This document shows, one piece after another, positions 7,262-15,046 of a stretch of DNA of 64,000 nt. Source of the stretch: Emticicia soli (lineage in GTDB: Bacteria > Bacteroidota > Bacteroidia > Cytophagales > Spirosomataceae). The stretch is taken from contig NZ_JBBEWC010000001.1 in assembly GCF_037860775.1 (NCBI RefSeq), forward strand, positions 124,001-188,000, given 5' to 3'. The position numbers and the translations under genes are program-made. Numbering within the stretch: position 1 is the stretch's first letter; the number at the start of each line of letters is the position of its first letter. A model generated the notes under the pieces. The model did not search any database and was not told where the DNA came from. It worked only from the letters and a program-made list of their open reading frames with translations.

Positions 7262-8113
7262 ATGAAGAGCACTATCATTAAATACTTTATAATACTATTT
7301 CTGGCTTTCCCTTTTTTAGCTCATTCGCAAGACCTTGCAGAAACATTTGCCTTTGCAAATGAGCTATTCGAGAAAAAAGACTACCAAGGAGCTGCTAATA
7401 CTTACAGACGAGTTATTTTTTTTGACAAGGCAGAAGAATACCGAAAACGCTGCTATAAAAATATTGCCGATTGCCTCTATGCTACGCAAAGCTATGAAGA
7501 AGCCGCCGATTATTATGAACTGGCTTTTTATCAGCAAAAAACAGATAGTACAAAGGCAGAAGTATTATTTAGAAAACTATCTTGTTTTTTGATACTGGGC
7601 AATTTTGAATATGCCGAAATAGAATTAGTAAATATTCCCGACAATCTTACGCCTGAGCAACAGAGACGCAAAACTTTTTATTCGGCCCTCCTTCATTTCT
7701 CGACTGAAAAGTACGAAGAATCAAAAAAAGAGTTTCTTGCATTAGTAGATTCCAAGAATCTGGAAGCTAAACAAAACATTGAGGAATTGTTTGTCAAGAA
7801 TGATAAAATAAGCCGCCTAAGCCCAAAAAAGGCACGAATTCTAAGCACTATTTTGCCTGGCTTAGGTCAGTTCTATGCAGGTGATGTAAAAAATGGACTA
7901 AACTCGCTTTTATTAACGGGTGGAATTGTCACCTGGGGGATTCTGGCAGCCATTAGTAGTTCGAGCCCGCTTGATATATTTATAACAATGGTGCCTTGGT
8001 TTCAGCGTTACTATATGGGTGGCTATAAAAAAGCAGAAGTAATTGCCGAAAACCAGAAAAAAAAGCGGAGGTCGAAAGTCTATAACCAGATTTTAGACCA
8101 GGTAGCTAATTAG
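7262..8113 (+). CDS. Exported TPR-like protein with C-terminal P-G-x-G membrane domain (paralogue 2)
   Basis: The ATG at 7262 gives 283 residues; an upstream TTG at 7235 would add nine residues in front of a complete signal peptide (MKSTIIKYFIILFLAFPFLAHS, then Q). TPR-like helices follow (LAETFAFANELFEKKDYQGAANTYRRVIFF, SYEEAADYYELAF). The C-terminal STILPGLGQFYAGDVKNGL matches the upstream gene's STIVPGTGRFYTKDWKDGL. One long hydrophobic stretch and a basic tail (QKKKRRSKVYNQ) close it. The pair probably arose by tandem duplication and may form a heteromer. It is the last gene of the yidD operon. Confidence 0.8.
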   Translation: MKSTIIKYFIILFLAFPFLAHSQDLAETFAFANELFEKKDYQGAANTYRRVIFFDKAEEYRKRCYKNIADCLYATQSYEEAADYYELAFYQQKTDSTKAEVLFRKLSCFLILGNFEYAEIELVNIPDNLTPEQQRRKTFYSALLHFSTEKYEESKKEFLALVDSKNLEAKQNIEELFVKNDKISRLSPKKARILSTILPGLGQFYAGDVKNGLNSLLLTGGIVTWGILAAISSSSPLDIFITMVPWFQRYYMGGYKKAEVIAENQKKKRRSKVYNQILDQVAN

Positions 8114-8251
8114 ATTTACGGACTCCCAAAGAACAATTAAAACGGCGATTCCGACCGTTCAATATAATTTTTAATCATTTCCTAACAAATTATAGTGTTA
8201 GAATATTCTACATTATCTAATTTTCGGCTCTAAAATTTAAAAAACGTTATT

Positions 8252-8770
8252 ATGAAAAAATTACTCACAATGACTGCCGTTGCAATTTTATGTTGCATTT
8301 TCGCAGAAAACACACAAGCACAAGCATTCCAAAAAGGAACAAAAAATTTAAATGTGGGCCTTGGTTTAGGTTATGGTGTAGGTTTAAATGCCTCGGTTGA
8401 TGTTGGTATTCATGAACTAATAAGTGTTGGTGCTATTGGTGCATTTAGCTCTTCTAACCTTGGTTATGGATTAGGCCGCTTTAGAAGAACCACATTTGCC
8501 ATTGGTGGTAGAGGGGCTGTTCACCTAGGTAAATTTGTAAATGAAGCTTTAAGTATCGACGACAATAAATTTGATCCGTATGTAGGTATAGCCCTTGGCT
8601 TTAGAACAGTTAAGTATAATGATGATTATGCTCTTTTTTATAACGGAATTGGAACTGGTTTAATGTATGGAGGATATGCAGGTGCCCGTTATTATTTTAA
8701 AGAAAAACTAGGTGCTTATGCCGAGGTCGGTTTCCCATACACATCGTTGGGTATAACACTAAAATTCTAA
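8252..8770 (+). CDS. Small outer-membrane beta-barrel-like protein
   Basis: 172 residues with a signal peptide (MKKLLTMTAVAILCCIFAENTQA, then Q). The mature chain is Gly/aromatic-rich with alternating strands: NVGLGLGYGVGLNASVDVG, LISVGAIGAFSS, RTTFAIGGRGAVHLG, DPYVGIALGFRTV, MYGGYAGARYYF, and a last strand ending LGITLKF with a C-terminal Phe, as in barrels inserted by BAM. This looks like an 8-strand barrel of OmpA/OmpW size. It is a single-gene unit ending at a strong bidirectional terminator. No specific function can be assigned. Confidence 0.8.
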   Translation: MKKLLTMTAVAILCCIFAENTQAQAFQKGTKNLNVGLGLGYGVGLNASVDVGIHELISVGAIGAFSSSNLGYGLGRFRRTTFAIGGRGAVHLGKFVNEALSIDDNKFDPYVGIALGFRTVKYNDDYALFYNGIGTGLMYGGYAGARYYFKEKLGAYAEVGFPYTSLGITLKF

Positions 8771-8845
8771 ATCCATTAATACTTTCTGCCGAAAATTAGA
8801 TGTGTTAATATATAGTGTTTCTTCATTCTACCAGGATTCGCACAT

Positions 8846-8882
8846 AAAAAACAGGTGTCGGGATTTCCAACACCTGTTTTTT
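8846..8882. terminator. Bidirectional terminator
   Basis: The 13-bp perfect arms AAAAAACAGGTGT-type (8846-8858) and ACACCTGTTTTTT (8870-8882) give a GC core flanked by A-run and T-run on both sides. It lies between the convergent barrel gene and the semialdehyde dehydrogenase gene and should stop transcription both ways. Confidence 0.88.
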
Positions 8883-8898
8883 ATTTTATGCTACTTTA

Positions 8899-10461
8899 TT
8901 ACTTCGTCATCTCGCCATCAACCAAACGCCAGATATTGAGTGGGTTATCACTTTTTAATTCATCAGGTAGAATAGCATCAGGGAAATCCTGGAAACTTAC
9001 CGGACGAGTGAAACGTGTAATGGCTCTCGTTCCGACCGATGTAGAACGAGAATCGGTAGTAGCCGGGAATGGCCCACCGTGTATCATGGCATGATTCACC
9101 TCAACACCTGTCGGGAAACCATTCAGAATTAATCGACCTACTTTTTGCTCCAGAATATCCAATAATTCGCTGTATTCTTCAAAGTCTTCTGCTGTTCCGT
9201 GTACTGTGGCAGTTAAATGCCCTGTCAGATTTTGCGCTGCTATCAGAATCTCTTCTTTTGTATTAGCTTCTACAATTAAGCTTGTAGGGCCAAAGATTTC
9301 TTCAGCCAGTTCAGGCTGAGCATTCCATGCTTCAATATCGGTGTGCAAAATAACAGGCTCAACAGCCGTGAAGCCTTCAGGTGCTTTACCGATACCTATT
9401 ACATTGGTATATTGTTTCGAATGCTCGGTTCCTCTCACATAAGCGTCACGGATACCCGGTGTGAGCATAACTCCCCCCTGTGTATCTGATGCATTTTTGC
9501 CTATTTCGTCCATAAAGTCTTTGTCGTTTTGCAAAAACAATATACCCGGATTGGTACAAAACTGCCCAACACCCAAAGTAACTGAGCCTAAGTAACTATT
9601 GGCAATTGCTCTTCCTTTTTCGGCAAGTATTCGGGGCAAAACAAACACAGGGTTTGTGCTACCCATTTCGGCATATACCGGAATTGGCTCCGGACGGCTA
9701 ACAGCGGCATCAAATAAAGCTTTGCCTCCTTTCAAAGAGCCCGTAAAACCAATGGCTTTCACGGCAGGGTGTTTTACCAATGCCATACCTATTTCGTGAC
9801 CGTCGTCAAATAACAAAGAGAATACACCATCAGGCATGCCTGTAGCTTGTGCGGCTTTTTGCACAGCTTTAGCAACTAGCTCTGATGTACCCAAGTGAGC
9901 CGGGTGCGCTTTCACTATAACACTACAACCTGCTGCAAACGCCGATGTAGTGTCGCCGCCTGCTACCGAGAAAGCCAAAGGAAAATTACTTGCCCCAAAA
10001 ACCCCTACAACACCCAGCGGTCGCTCCATAGAGCGTAAGTCGGGGCGAGGCGCTGGTTGGCGGTCAGGCAGCCCTGAATCGATACGGGCATTTACCCATG
10101 AGCCTTCACGTAGTAACTGTGCATATAGCCTTAACTGGCCTACTGTGCGGCCTCTTTCTCCAATAGCACGGCCTTGTGGCAAGCCTGACTCCAGCATGTA
10201 TCTTTCTAACAATACATCGCCTAATGCCTCTATTTCTTCGGCAATTTTTTCTAAGAAATTTGCCTTTTCAAAACCTGATTTTTTACGATAAATCTGGAAC
10301 GCCTTCTCAGCTTTCTCGGCTGCATATTCCAGTTCGTCGAGGGTAGCTTTAAAGAAAAGTGGCGCAAGGGCTTCGCCTGTTGCCGGATTAATGCTTTGGA
10401 TAGCTACTGTGCCTTCTGAGAAGGTTTCAAAACCAACAATATTCCTTCCTGTGAGTTGCAT
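8899..10461 (-). CDS. 2,5-dioxovalerate (alpha-ketoglutarate semialdehyde) dehydrogenase
   Basis: Aldehyde dehydrogenase superfamily, KGSADH branch, with 520 residues from the ATG at 10461; an ATG ten codons upstream (10491) is the alternative. Visible features are the Rossmann-side ASNFPLAFSVAGGDT, GSLKGGKAL, catalytic Glu265 in YAEMGSTNP, and nucleophile Cys302 in GVGQFCTNPG. The FGASNFPLAFS and MGSTNPVFVLP forms are typical of the NAD(P)-dependent enzyme oxidising 2-oxoglutarate semialdehyde in non-phosphorylative pentose and hydroxyproline pathways. It follows a FAH-family gene 74 bp upstream on the same strand, whose predicted product (a 2-keto-3-deoxypentonate dehydratase) would supply the substrate. 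Substrate is inferred from both genes. Confidence 0.88.
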   Translation of the reverse strand: MQLTGRNIVGFETFSEGTVAIQSINPATGEALAPLFFKATLDELEYAAEKAEKAFQIYRKKSGFEKANFLEKIAEEIEALGDVLLERYMLESGLPQGRAIGERGRTVGQLRLYAQLLREGSWVNARIDSGLPDRQPAPRPDLRSMERPLGVVGVFGASNFPLAFSVAGGDTTSAFAAGCSVIVKAHPAHLGTSELVAKAVQKAAQATGMPDGVFSLLFDDGHEIGMALVKHPAVKAIGFTGSLKGGKALFDAAVSRPEPIPVYAEMGSTNPVFVLPRILAEKGRAIANSYLGSVTLGVGQFCTNPGILFLQNDKDFMDEIGKNASDTQGGVMLTPGIRDAYVRGTEHSKQYTNVIGIGKAPEGFTAVEPVILHTDIEAWNAQPELAEEIFGPTSLIVEANTKEEILIAAQNLTGHLTATVHGTAEDFEEYSELLDILEQKVGRLILNGFPTGVEVNHAMIHGGPFPATTDSRSTSVGTRAITRFTRPVSFQDFPDAILPDELKSDNPLNIWRLVDGEMTK

Positions 10462-10535
10462 GTTAAGAGTGTTAACAAACAAATAACTCATTTATACACC
10501 TGTATATATTGTTATCTGCTTTAGTGGTTAATTAT

Positions 10536-11378
10536 TTATTTTGTTTCTACTGTATTTACTAAAGTGCCGATGCCTTCAATCGTGATTCGGATTTCATCGC
10601 CTACTTCTAGGGTAAAATCTTCGGGTGGTACTATTCCTGTGCCTGTCATAAGAAAACAACCGTGAGGAAAAGAAGTTTCACGAAACAGATATTCAACCAA
10701 TTCGGTATGCTTGCGTTTCATACGATTGATAGAAACCGAATCTGTAAAATAAGGAATATCAAAACGAAGAATTTCGAGTTTGATAAGTGTTTCAGACAGA
10801 ATAGGTTCGTCAAGTATAGTAATACAAGGACCAATGGCTGTGCTTTTGTCGTACGATTTCGCCTGAGGTAAATATAAAGGATTTTCGCCTTCTATATCTC
10901 TTGAACTCATATCGTTACCGATAGTATAGCCGGCAATTTGTCCTTTCGAATTTATAAAGAGTGTTAGCTCAGGCTCGGGCACATTCCAGCTTGAATCTCT
11001 GCGAATACGCACTTTCTGACCTGACCCAACTACACGATGCGGTGTAGATTTAAAGAAAAGCTCGGGGCGGTTGGCATCATAAACCCGGTCATAAAAATTA
11101 TCACCTCCAGCTTTTTTCGATTCTTCCATACGAGCATCTCTGCTTCGTAAATAAGTTACGCCCGATGCCCATACTTCTTGCGATTGTATTGGTGCCTGAA
11201 GACTGTTATCAATCAATGATTTATATTCGGGTACAGGTGAGAGCAACTGAATCTCTCGCTGCAATTCAAAAAATAAGTCTTCACGGTTAATGAACAAGTC
11301 CCAATCCTGGTGGCGAGAAAGGAAGTACTGGTTTTGGTATTCGATAACGAATCCTTGCAAAGTTTTGTAGGCTTTCAT
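10536..11378 (-). CDS. Fumarylacetoacetate hydrolase-family protein, probable 2-keto-3-deoxypentonate dehydratase
   Basis: 280 residues from the ATG at 11378; a TTG four codons earlier is less likely. The FAH fold is recognised by FFKSTPHRVVGSG, the metal-binding EPELTLFIN, GYTIGNDMSSRDIEGENPLYLPQAKSYDKSTAIGP and the C-terminal FPHGCFLMTGTGIVPPEDFTLEVGDEIRI. The length, N-terminal cap and ANRPELFFKSTPH segment match FAH enzymes that dehydrate 2-keto-3-deoxy-pentonates to 2-oxoglutarate semialdehyde. The next gene encodes the matching semialdehyde dehydrogenase, making a two-step route into the TCA cycle. Exact pentonate stereochemistry cannot be read; a general acylpyruvase activity is the main alternative. 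Confidence 0.8.
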   Translation of the reverse strand: MKAYKTLQGFVIEYQNQYFLSRHQDWDLFINREDLFFELQREIQLLSPVPEYKSLIDNSLQAPIQSQEVWASGVTYLRSRDARMEESKKAGGDNFYDRVYDANRPELFFKSTPHRVVGSGQKVRIRRDSSWNVPEPELTLFINSKGQIAGYTIGNDMSSRDIEGENPLYLPQAKSYDKSTAIGPCITILDEPILSETLIKLEILRFDIPYFTDSVSINRMKRKHTELVEYLFRETSFPHGCFLMTGTGIVPPEDFTLEVGDEIRITIEGIGTLVNTVETK

Positions 11379-11701
11379 TGAACGGCGCAATATTTTTTCA
11401 ATATTAATTAAAAAGACTTATATACGTATGATAGCAGTCTATATTTATGTGGCTTTTTTATTAAAATATCAAACGCTAAAAGAGCCAATAATTTGTTCAT
11501 ATTCAATTAAAAAAACATTAATCTGTTTACAGATTGCAGACTAACTACTTTTAACTTCTAGTTACTTTTATTTGTTGCAAATTTTATTAAAAAGTATCAA
11601 TTATACAATGAAGCCATTTTTTATTACATATTACTTCAAAATGTAGTTTAAGTACTACAAATATTTGTCTTAACTTAGCGGCAGGAAATTTATTTAGATT
11701 T
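11379..11701. other. Divergent intergenic region, no gene seen
   Basis: 323 bp of AT-rich DNA between divergent genes. It holds only a small hairpin (AATCTG...CAGATT near 11520-11535) and an imperfect -7-like TAACTTAG before the plus-strand gene. I see no ORF of substance, RNA gene or clear operator. Confidence 0.45.
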
Positions 11702-12169
11702 ATGCCCAAAAAACTACTTTTCGTCTTTTGTTTTTTTGTAATAACAAGCACTTGTTTCTCACAGGCTTTAACATATTATCCGTTCAACTCTATTGTTTCA
11801 ATTGCCAGTAACCCAAACAAACCCGTTTGGCTGGATTTGAGATTTCAGATGAACTCTTATTTTTCTTCGTTAAGCACCGAAATTGCCCCTATGGTAAATC
11901 TTACCAAAGGCGAAAAAGCCAAGCTATATATGGGAGTAGGTATAAAAGCTAATTTTCTGAATTATCTGAACACCGACCCACAAAAACAAAACCCACTAGA
12001 AGGTTATGCTTTCAATTTAGGCGTAAGGGTTTCTCCGTTCGAGAAAGCGCCGCAGTTTCAGGGTGTTTTTGAATTATCTCCTTATGCCAACAGGCAGTTT
12101 GATTTAGGGATTTTTAGAGCCAATCTGGGTATTGCCTATGTTTTTGGCAAGAAGAGGAAAGTAGAATAA
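11702..12169 (+). CDS. Exported beta-rich protein, likely small outer-membrane barrel
   Basis: 155 residues with a signal peptide (MPKKLLFVFCFFVITSTCFS, then Q). The rest alternates polar and hydrophobic residues in strand-like fashion (PVWLDLRFQMNSYFSSLSTEIAPMVNL, KLYMGVGIKANFLNYL, YAFNLGVRVSPF, FRANLGIAYVFG). Such sequences are common among short Bacteroidota surface barrels. No specific family could be named. It is monocistronic, just upstream of the his cluster but separated by 226 bp. Confidence 0.7.
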   Translation: MPKKLLFVFCFFVITSTCFSQALTYYPFNSIVSIASNPNKPVWLDLRFQMNSYFSSLSTEIAPMVNLTKGEKAKLYMGVGIKANFLNYLNTDPQKQNPLEGYAFNLGVRVSPFEKAPQFQGVFELSPYANRQFDLGIFRANLGIAYVFGKKRKVE

Positions 12170-12233
12170 TCTTCGCCCTTTCGTGTTTATAGTATCTTGA
12201 TATTGTTATTTTCTCTTACTGCAAATCTAAGTT

Positions 12234-12317
12234 ATGAAGCTGACCGATAAAGCTACTTTTGGGCAAACTGCTTTCATTATTAAACATAAAGAAGAAATAA
12301 TAGAACTTTTTATATAG
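12234..12317 (+). CDS. Possible 27-residue small ORF
   Basis: ATG 12234 to TAG 12317 would encode MKLTDKATFGQTAFIIKHKE and seven more residues, a plausible amphipathic composition lying between two real genes. There is no further support such as a promoter, homology or ribosome site. It may be chance or a gene remnant. Confidence 0.15.
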   Translation: MKLTDKATFGQTAFIIKHKEEIIELFI

Positions 12318-12344
12318 ACGCATATTATTTTGCGCATATAAACA

Positions 12345-12352
12345 TAGATTTG
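12345..12352 (+). promoter_or_regulatory. -7 box upstream of hisH
   Basis: TAGATTTG matches TAnnTTTG exactly and lies 44 bp before the hisH start. No TTG is present at the expected -33 distance, so this is a partial match. Confidence 0.4.
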
Positions 12353-12395
12353 TACTAACAACACCATAATAATTCATCTTCAATTTTTTTCAGCT

Positions 12396-12983
12396 TTGAA
12401 AGTCATCATTATTAAATATAACGCAGGCAACGTGCAGTCGGTGATGTATGCCTTAGAACGTATCGGTGTGGCGTATGAATTGTCGGACGATGCTGATACT
12501 ATTCGCTCGGCTGAAAGAATTATTTTTCCGGGTGTAGGCGAAGCAAGTACTGCTATGAAAAGCCTGCGTGAGAGTGGTTTAGACAAATTGATTCCTACCC
12601 TGACACAGCCCTTTCTGGGTACTTGTGTAGGTATGCAATTGCTTTGTAAGTCGTCAGAAGAAAACAATACCGATTGTTTAGGTGTGTTTGATATACCTAT
12701 TCTCAAATTCCCACAGATTAAAGGCTTTAAAGTACCCCAAACAGGCTGGAACGATATTTATGGCTATGCCTCTGAACTAACCAACGATTTAGCCGAACAT
12801 TCGTATGTTTACTATAATCATGGTTACTATGCGCCATTATCTGACTACACAGTAGCAAAAACAACCTATATGCTCGAATACTCGGCTATGTTGCAGAAAG
12901 ATAATTTCTTTGCTGCTCAGTTCCACTCCGAAATCAGCGGCGATGTAGGCCAGAAGATTTTTGAGAATTTTTTGAAATTGTAA
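12396..12983 (+). CDS. hisH: Imidazole glycerol phosphate synthase, glutaminase subunit
   Basis: 195 residues, the normal length for HisH, which releases ammonia from glutamine for HisF in histidine (and AICAR) formation. Landmarks are PGVGEASTAM (45-54), nucleophile Cys77 in GTCVGMQLL, and the His177/Glu179 pair in QFHSEISG. The start is TTG: the family N-terminus (VIIIKYNAGNVQSV) begins right after it and no in-frame ATG lies nearby. hisA follows after 38 bp, then a GNAT gene and hisF. The hisG, hisD, hisC and hisB genes are not in the window. Confidence 0.95.
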   Translation: MKVIIIKYNAGNVQSVMYALERIGVAYELSDDADTIRSAERIIFPGVGEASTAMKSLRESGLDKLIPTLTQPFLGTCVGMQLLCKSSEENNTDCLGVFDIPILKFPQIKGFKVPQTGWNDIYGYASELTNDLAEHSYVYYNHGYYAPLSDYTVAKTTYMLEYSAMLQKDNFFAAQFHSEISGDVGQKIFENFLKL

Positions 12984-13021
12984 CCTTTTTACATTCTCTA
13001 TTACCGGAATACGACAAACCT

Positions 13022-13744
13022 ATGTTTCAAATAATACCAGCCATCGACATCATAGACGGCAAATGTGTTCGCCTGACACAAGGCGATTATTCTCAGAAAA
13101 AAACCTATAATGAAAATCCGCTCGAAGTAGCCAAAATGTTTGAGGGAGCCGGAATAAAACGCCTGCATCTGGTTGATTTAGACGGAGCCAAGCAAAAGAA
13201 AATCATTAATGCCAAAGTATTGGAAACCATTGCTTCAAAAACCAATCTACATATTGATTTTGGCGGTGGGGTGCAGTCTGATATTGATATAAAACTGGCT
13301 TTTGATTGTGGAGCAAAGCAAGTAACAGGCGGAAGTATTGCCGTTAAAAATCCTGAGCTGTTTGAATCGTGGATAAAATCTTATGGCAGCGAGGCTATTA
13401 TTCTGGGAGCAGATGCACGTCAGGAAAAAATTGCCGTAAGTGGCTGGGAAGAAGAAACCAGTGTATGGGTTTATGATTTTGTGGGCGAGTGGATTCAGAA
13501 AGGAATTCAGTACACCATTAGCACCGATGTAGCTAAAGATGGTCTATTACAAGGCCCATCGGTAGATTTATACAAAAAAATGCAGGAGCAATTCCCTGAT
13601 TTAAAAGTGATTGCTAGTGGTGGCGTAAGCTCTATGCAAGACCTTGAAGAATTAGCCGAACTAAACATTTTCGGCGTAATTGTAGGTAAAGCCATTTACG
13701 AAAACCGTATTTCATTAAAGGACATTGAACGTAGATTTTTATGA
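13022..13744 (+). CDS. hisA: ProFAR isomerase (phosphoribosylformimino-AICAR-phosphate isomerase)
   Basis: 240 residues, a (beta/alpha)8 barrel. The N-terminus IPAIDIIDGKCVRLTQGD carries catalytic Asp9, and the second-half Asp131 lies in ILGADARQEK. Phosphate-binding loops are seen at FGGGVQ (80-85) and ASGGVSSMQDL. It catalyses the Amadori rearrangement of ProFAR to PRFAR, the substrate of HisF/HisH. The stop codon overlaps the start of the following GNAT gene by 4 nt (ATGA), implying translational coupling. Confidence 0.97.
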   Translation: MFQIIPAIDIIDGKCVRLTQGDYSQKKTYNENPLEVAKMFEGAGIKRLHLVDLDGAKQKKIINAKVLETIASKTNLHIDFGGGVQSDIDIKLAFDCGAKQVTGGSIAVKNPELFESWIKSYGSEAIILGADARQEKIAVSGWEEETSVWVYDFVGEWIQKGIQYTISTDVAKDGLLQGPSVDLYKKMQEQFPDLKVIASGGVSSMQDLEELAELNIFGVIVGKAIYENRISLKDIERRFL

Positions 13745-14193
13745 ACCACGAATTCAGAAAAGAGGGATACTTAATTAGTACCAACAAAGAACTCTTACAG
13801 TTTGATGTGATTCATGGCTTTCTGTCAACCAGCTATTGGTCGCCTGAGATTCCGATGGATATTGTAAAAAGAGCCGCTGAAAATTCAATTGCATTTGGTA
13901 TCTATAAAGAATCTGGTGAGCAGGTTGGCTATGCCCGTGTGGTTTCTGATTGTGCCACCTTTGCATATCTGGCTGATGTATTTGTGTTAGACACAGAGCG
14001 AGGTAAAGGCTTATCGAAATGGTTAATGACCTGCATTATGTCTTTACCCGAACTACAAAACCTAAGACGCTGGTCTCTGGCTACTCTTGATGCGCATGGC
14101 TTATATGCGCAATTTGGCTTCACTCCTTTAGATAAACCAGAGGTAGCCATGCAAATTGCCCGACCTGATATTTATAAAGAAATGAAAAATTGA
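13741..14193 (+). CDS. GNAT family N-acetyltransferase within the his cluster
   Basis: 150 residues. The acetyl-CoA site is visible as VFVLDTERGKGLSKWLM (the Q/R-x-x-G-x-G/A region), preceded by FGIYKESGEQVGYARVVSD. The end HGLYAQFGFTPLDKPE is the usual Y-x-x-x-G-F closing motif. It overlaps hisA by 4 nt (ATGA) and is followed by a 26-bp hairpin before hisF. The substrate is unknown; position alone does not show a role in histidine synthesis. Confidence 0.88.
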   Translation: MNHEFRKEGYLISTNKELLQFDVIHGFLSTSYWSPEIPMDIVKRAAENSIAFGIYKESGEQVGYARVVSDCATFAYLADVFVLDTERGKGLSKWLMTCIMSLPELQNLRRWSLATLDAHGLYAQFGFTPLDKPEVAMQIARPDIYKEMKN

Positions 14194-14251
14194 GTGATTT
14201 AGTGAATGAGTGATTGCTATTTGATAATCACTCATTCACTAAATCACTCAA
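14190..14251. repeat. Perfect 26-bp inverted repeat of the AATCACT family (copy 1)
   Basis: Left arm 14190-14215 (begins TTGAGTGATTTAGTG) and right arm 14226-14251 (AATCACTCATTCACTAAATC...) are perfectly complementary around a 10-nt loop. The left arm includes the stop codon of the GNAT gene. A 23-nt piece recurs with one mismatch at 33862-33884. The arms themselves are built of repeated (A)AATCACT/CATTCACT units. Confidence 0.8.
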
Positions 14252-14269
14252 TCACTAAATAGTTGAAAT

Positions 14270-15040
14270 ATGCTTACAAAGAGAATTATTCCTTGTTTAG
14301 ATATAAAAGACGGCCGCACAGTGAAGGGCACTAACTTTGTTAACCTTCGTGATGCCGGCGACCCTGTTGAACTAGCTGCGACTTACGCACAGGAAGGAGC
14401 CGACGAACTCGTGTTTTTGGATATTACGGCTACTGTTGAAGAGCGTAAAACGCTACTTGATTTGGTTCGTCGGGTTGCGCATACCATCAACATTCCTTTT
14501 TGTGTGGGTGGGGGCATAGGTTCAATAGCTGATGTATCTAAGTTATTGAATGCCGGAGCCGATAAGGTTTCTATCAATTCATCGGCTGTTCGTAATCCTG
14601 ATGTAATTAATGAATTAGCCTTGGAGTTTGGTTCTCAATGTATTGTTGTGGCCATTGATACAAGACACATTACACTCGAAAATGGCTCTCAAGCGCACAT
14701 AGTACACACACACGGTGGCCGAAAACCAACTGAGTTGAAAACAATTGAATGGGCAAAAGAAGTAGAAAACCGAGGTGCAGGCGAAATCTTATTGACTTCG
14801 ATGGATACTGATGGCACTAAAGCCGGATTTGCTTTGGAACTCACTGCTCATATTTCTGACAATGCCAATATACCTATCATTGCCTCAGGCGGAGCCGGAA
14901 CAATGGAGCATTTCTACGATGTATTCACTACCGGACAAGCCGATGCAGGCTTAGCTGCCAGTATCTTCCACTTTAAAGAAATAGGTATTCCAGAGCTTAA
15001 GTATTACCTAAAAGGCAAGGGTATTTCAATGCGTATTTAG
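14270..15040 (+). CDS. hisF: Imidazole glycerol phosphate synthase, cyclase subunit
   Basis: 256 residues, (beta/alpha)8 barrel. Catalytic Asp11 lies in IPCLDIKDGRTVKG and the second catalytic Asp in VVAIDTRH near residue 130. Phosphate loops appear as VGGGIGS and ASGGAGTMEHF. It condenses PRFAR with HisH-derived ammonia to yield IGP and AICAR. The hairpin between the GNAT gene and hisF may modulate its expression. It converges on the PQQ-type dehydrogenase with only 6 bp between stop codons and no room for an intergenic terminator. Confidence 0.97.
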   Translation: MLTKRIIPCLDIKDGRTVKGTNFVNLRDAGDPVELAATYAQEGADELVFLDITATVEERKTLLDLVRRVAHTINIPFCVGGGIGSIADVSKLLNAGADKVSINSSAVRNPDVINELALEFGSQCIVVAIDTRHITLENGSQAHIVHTHGGRKPTELKTIEWAKEVENRGAGEILLTSMDTDGTKAGFALELTAHISDNANIPIIASGGAGTMEHFYDVFTTGQADAGLAASIFHFKEIGIPELKYYLKGKGISMRI

Positions 15041-15046
15041 TAGCCG

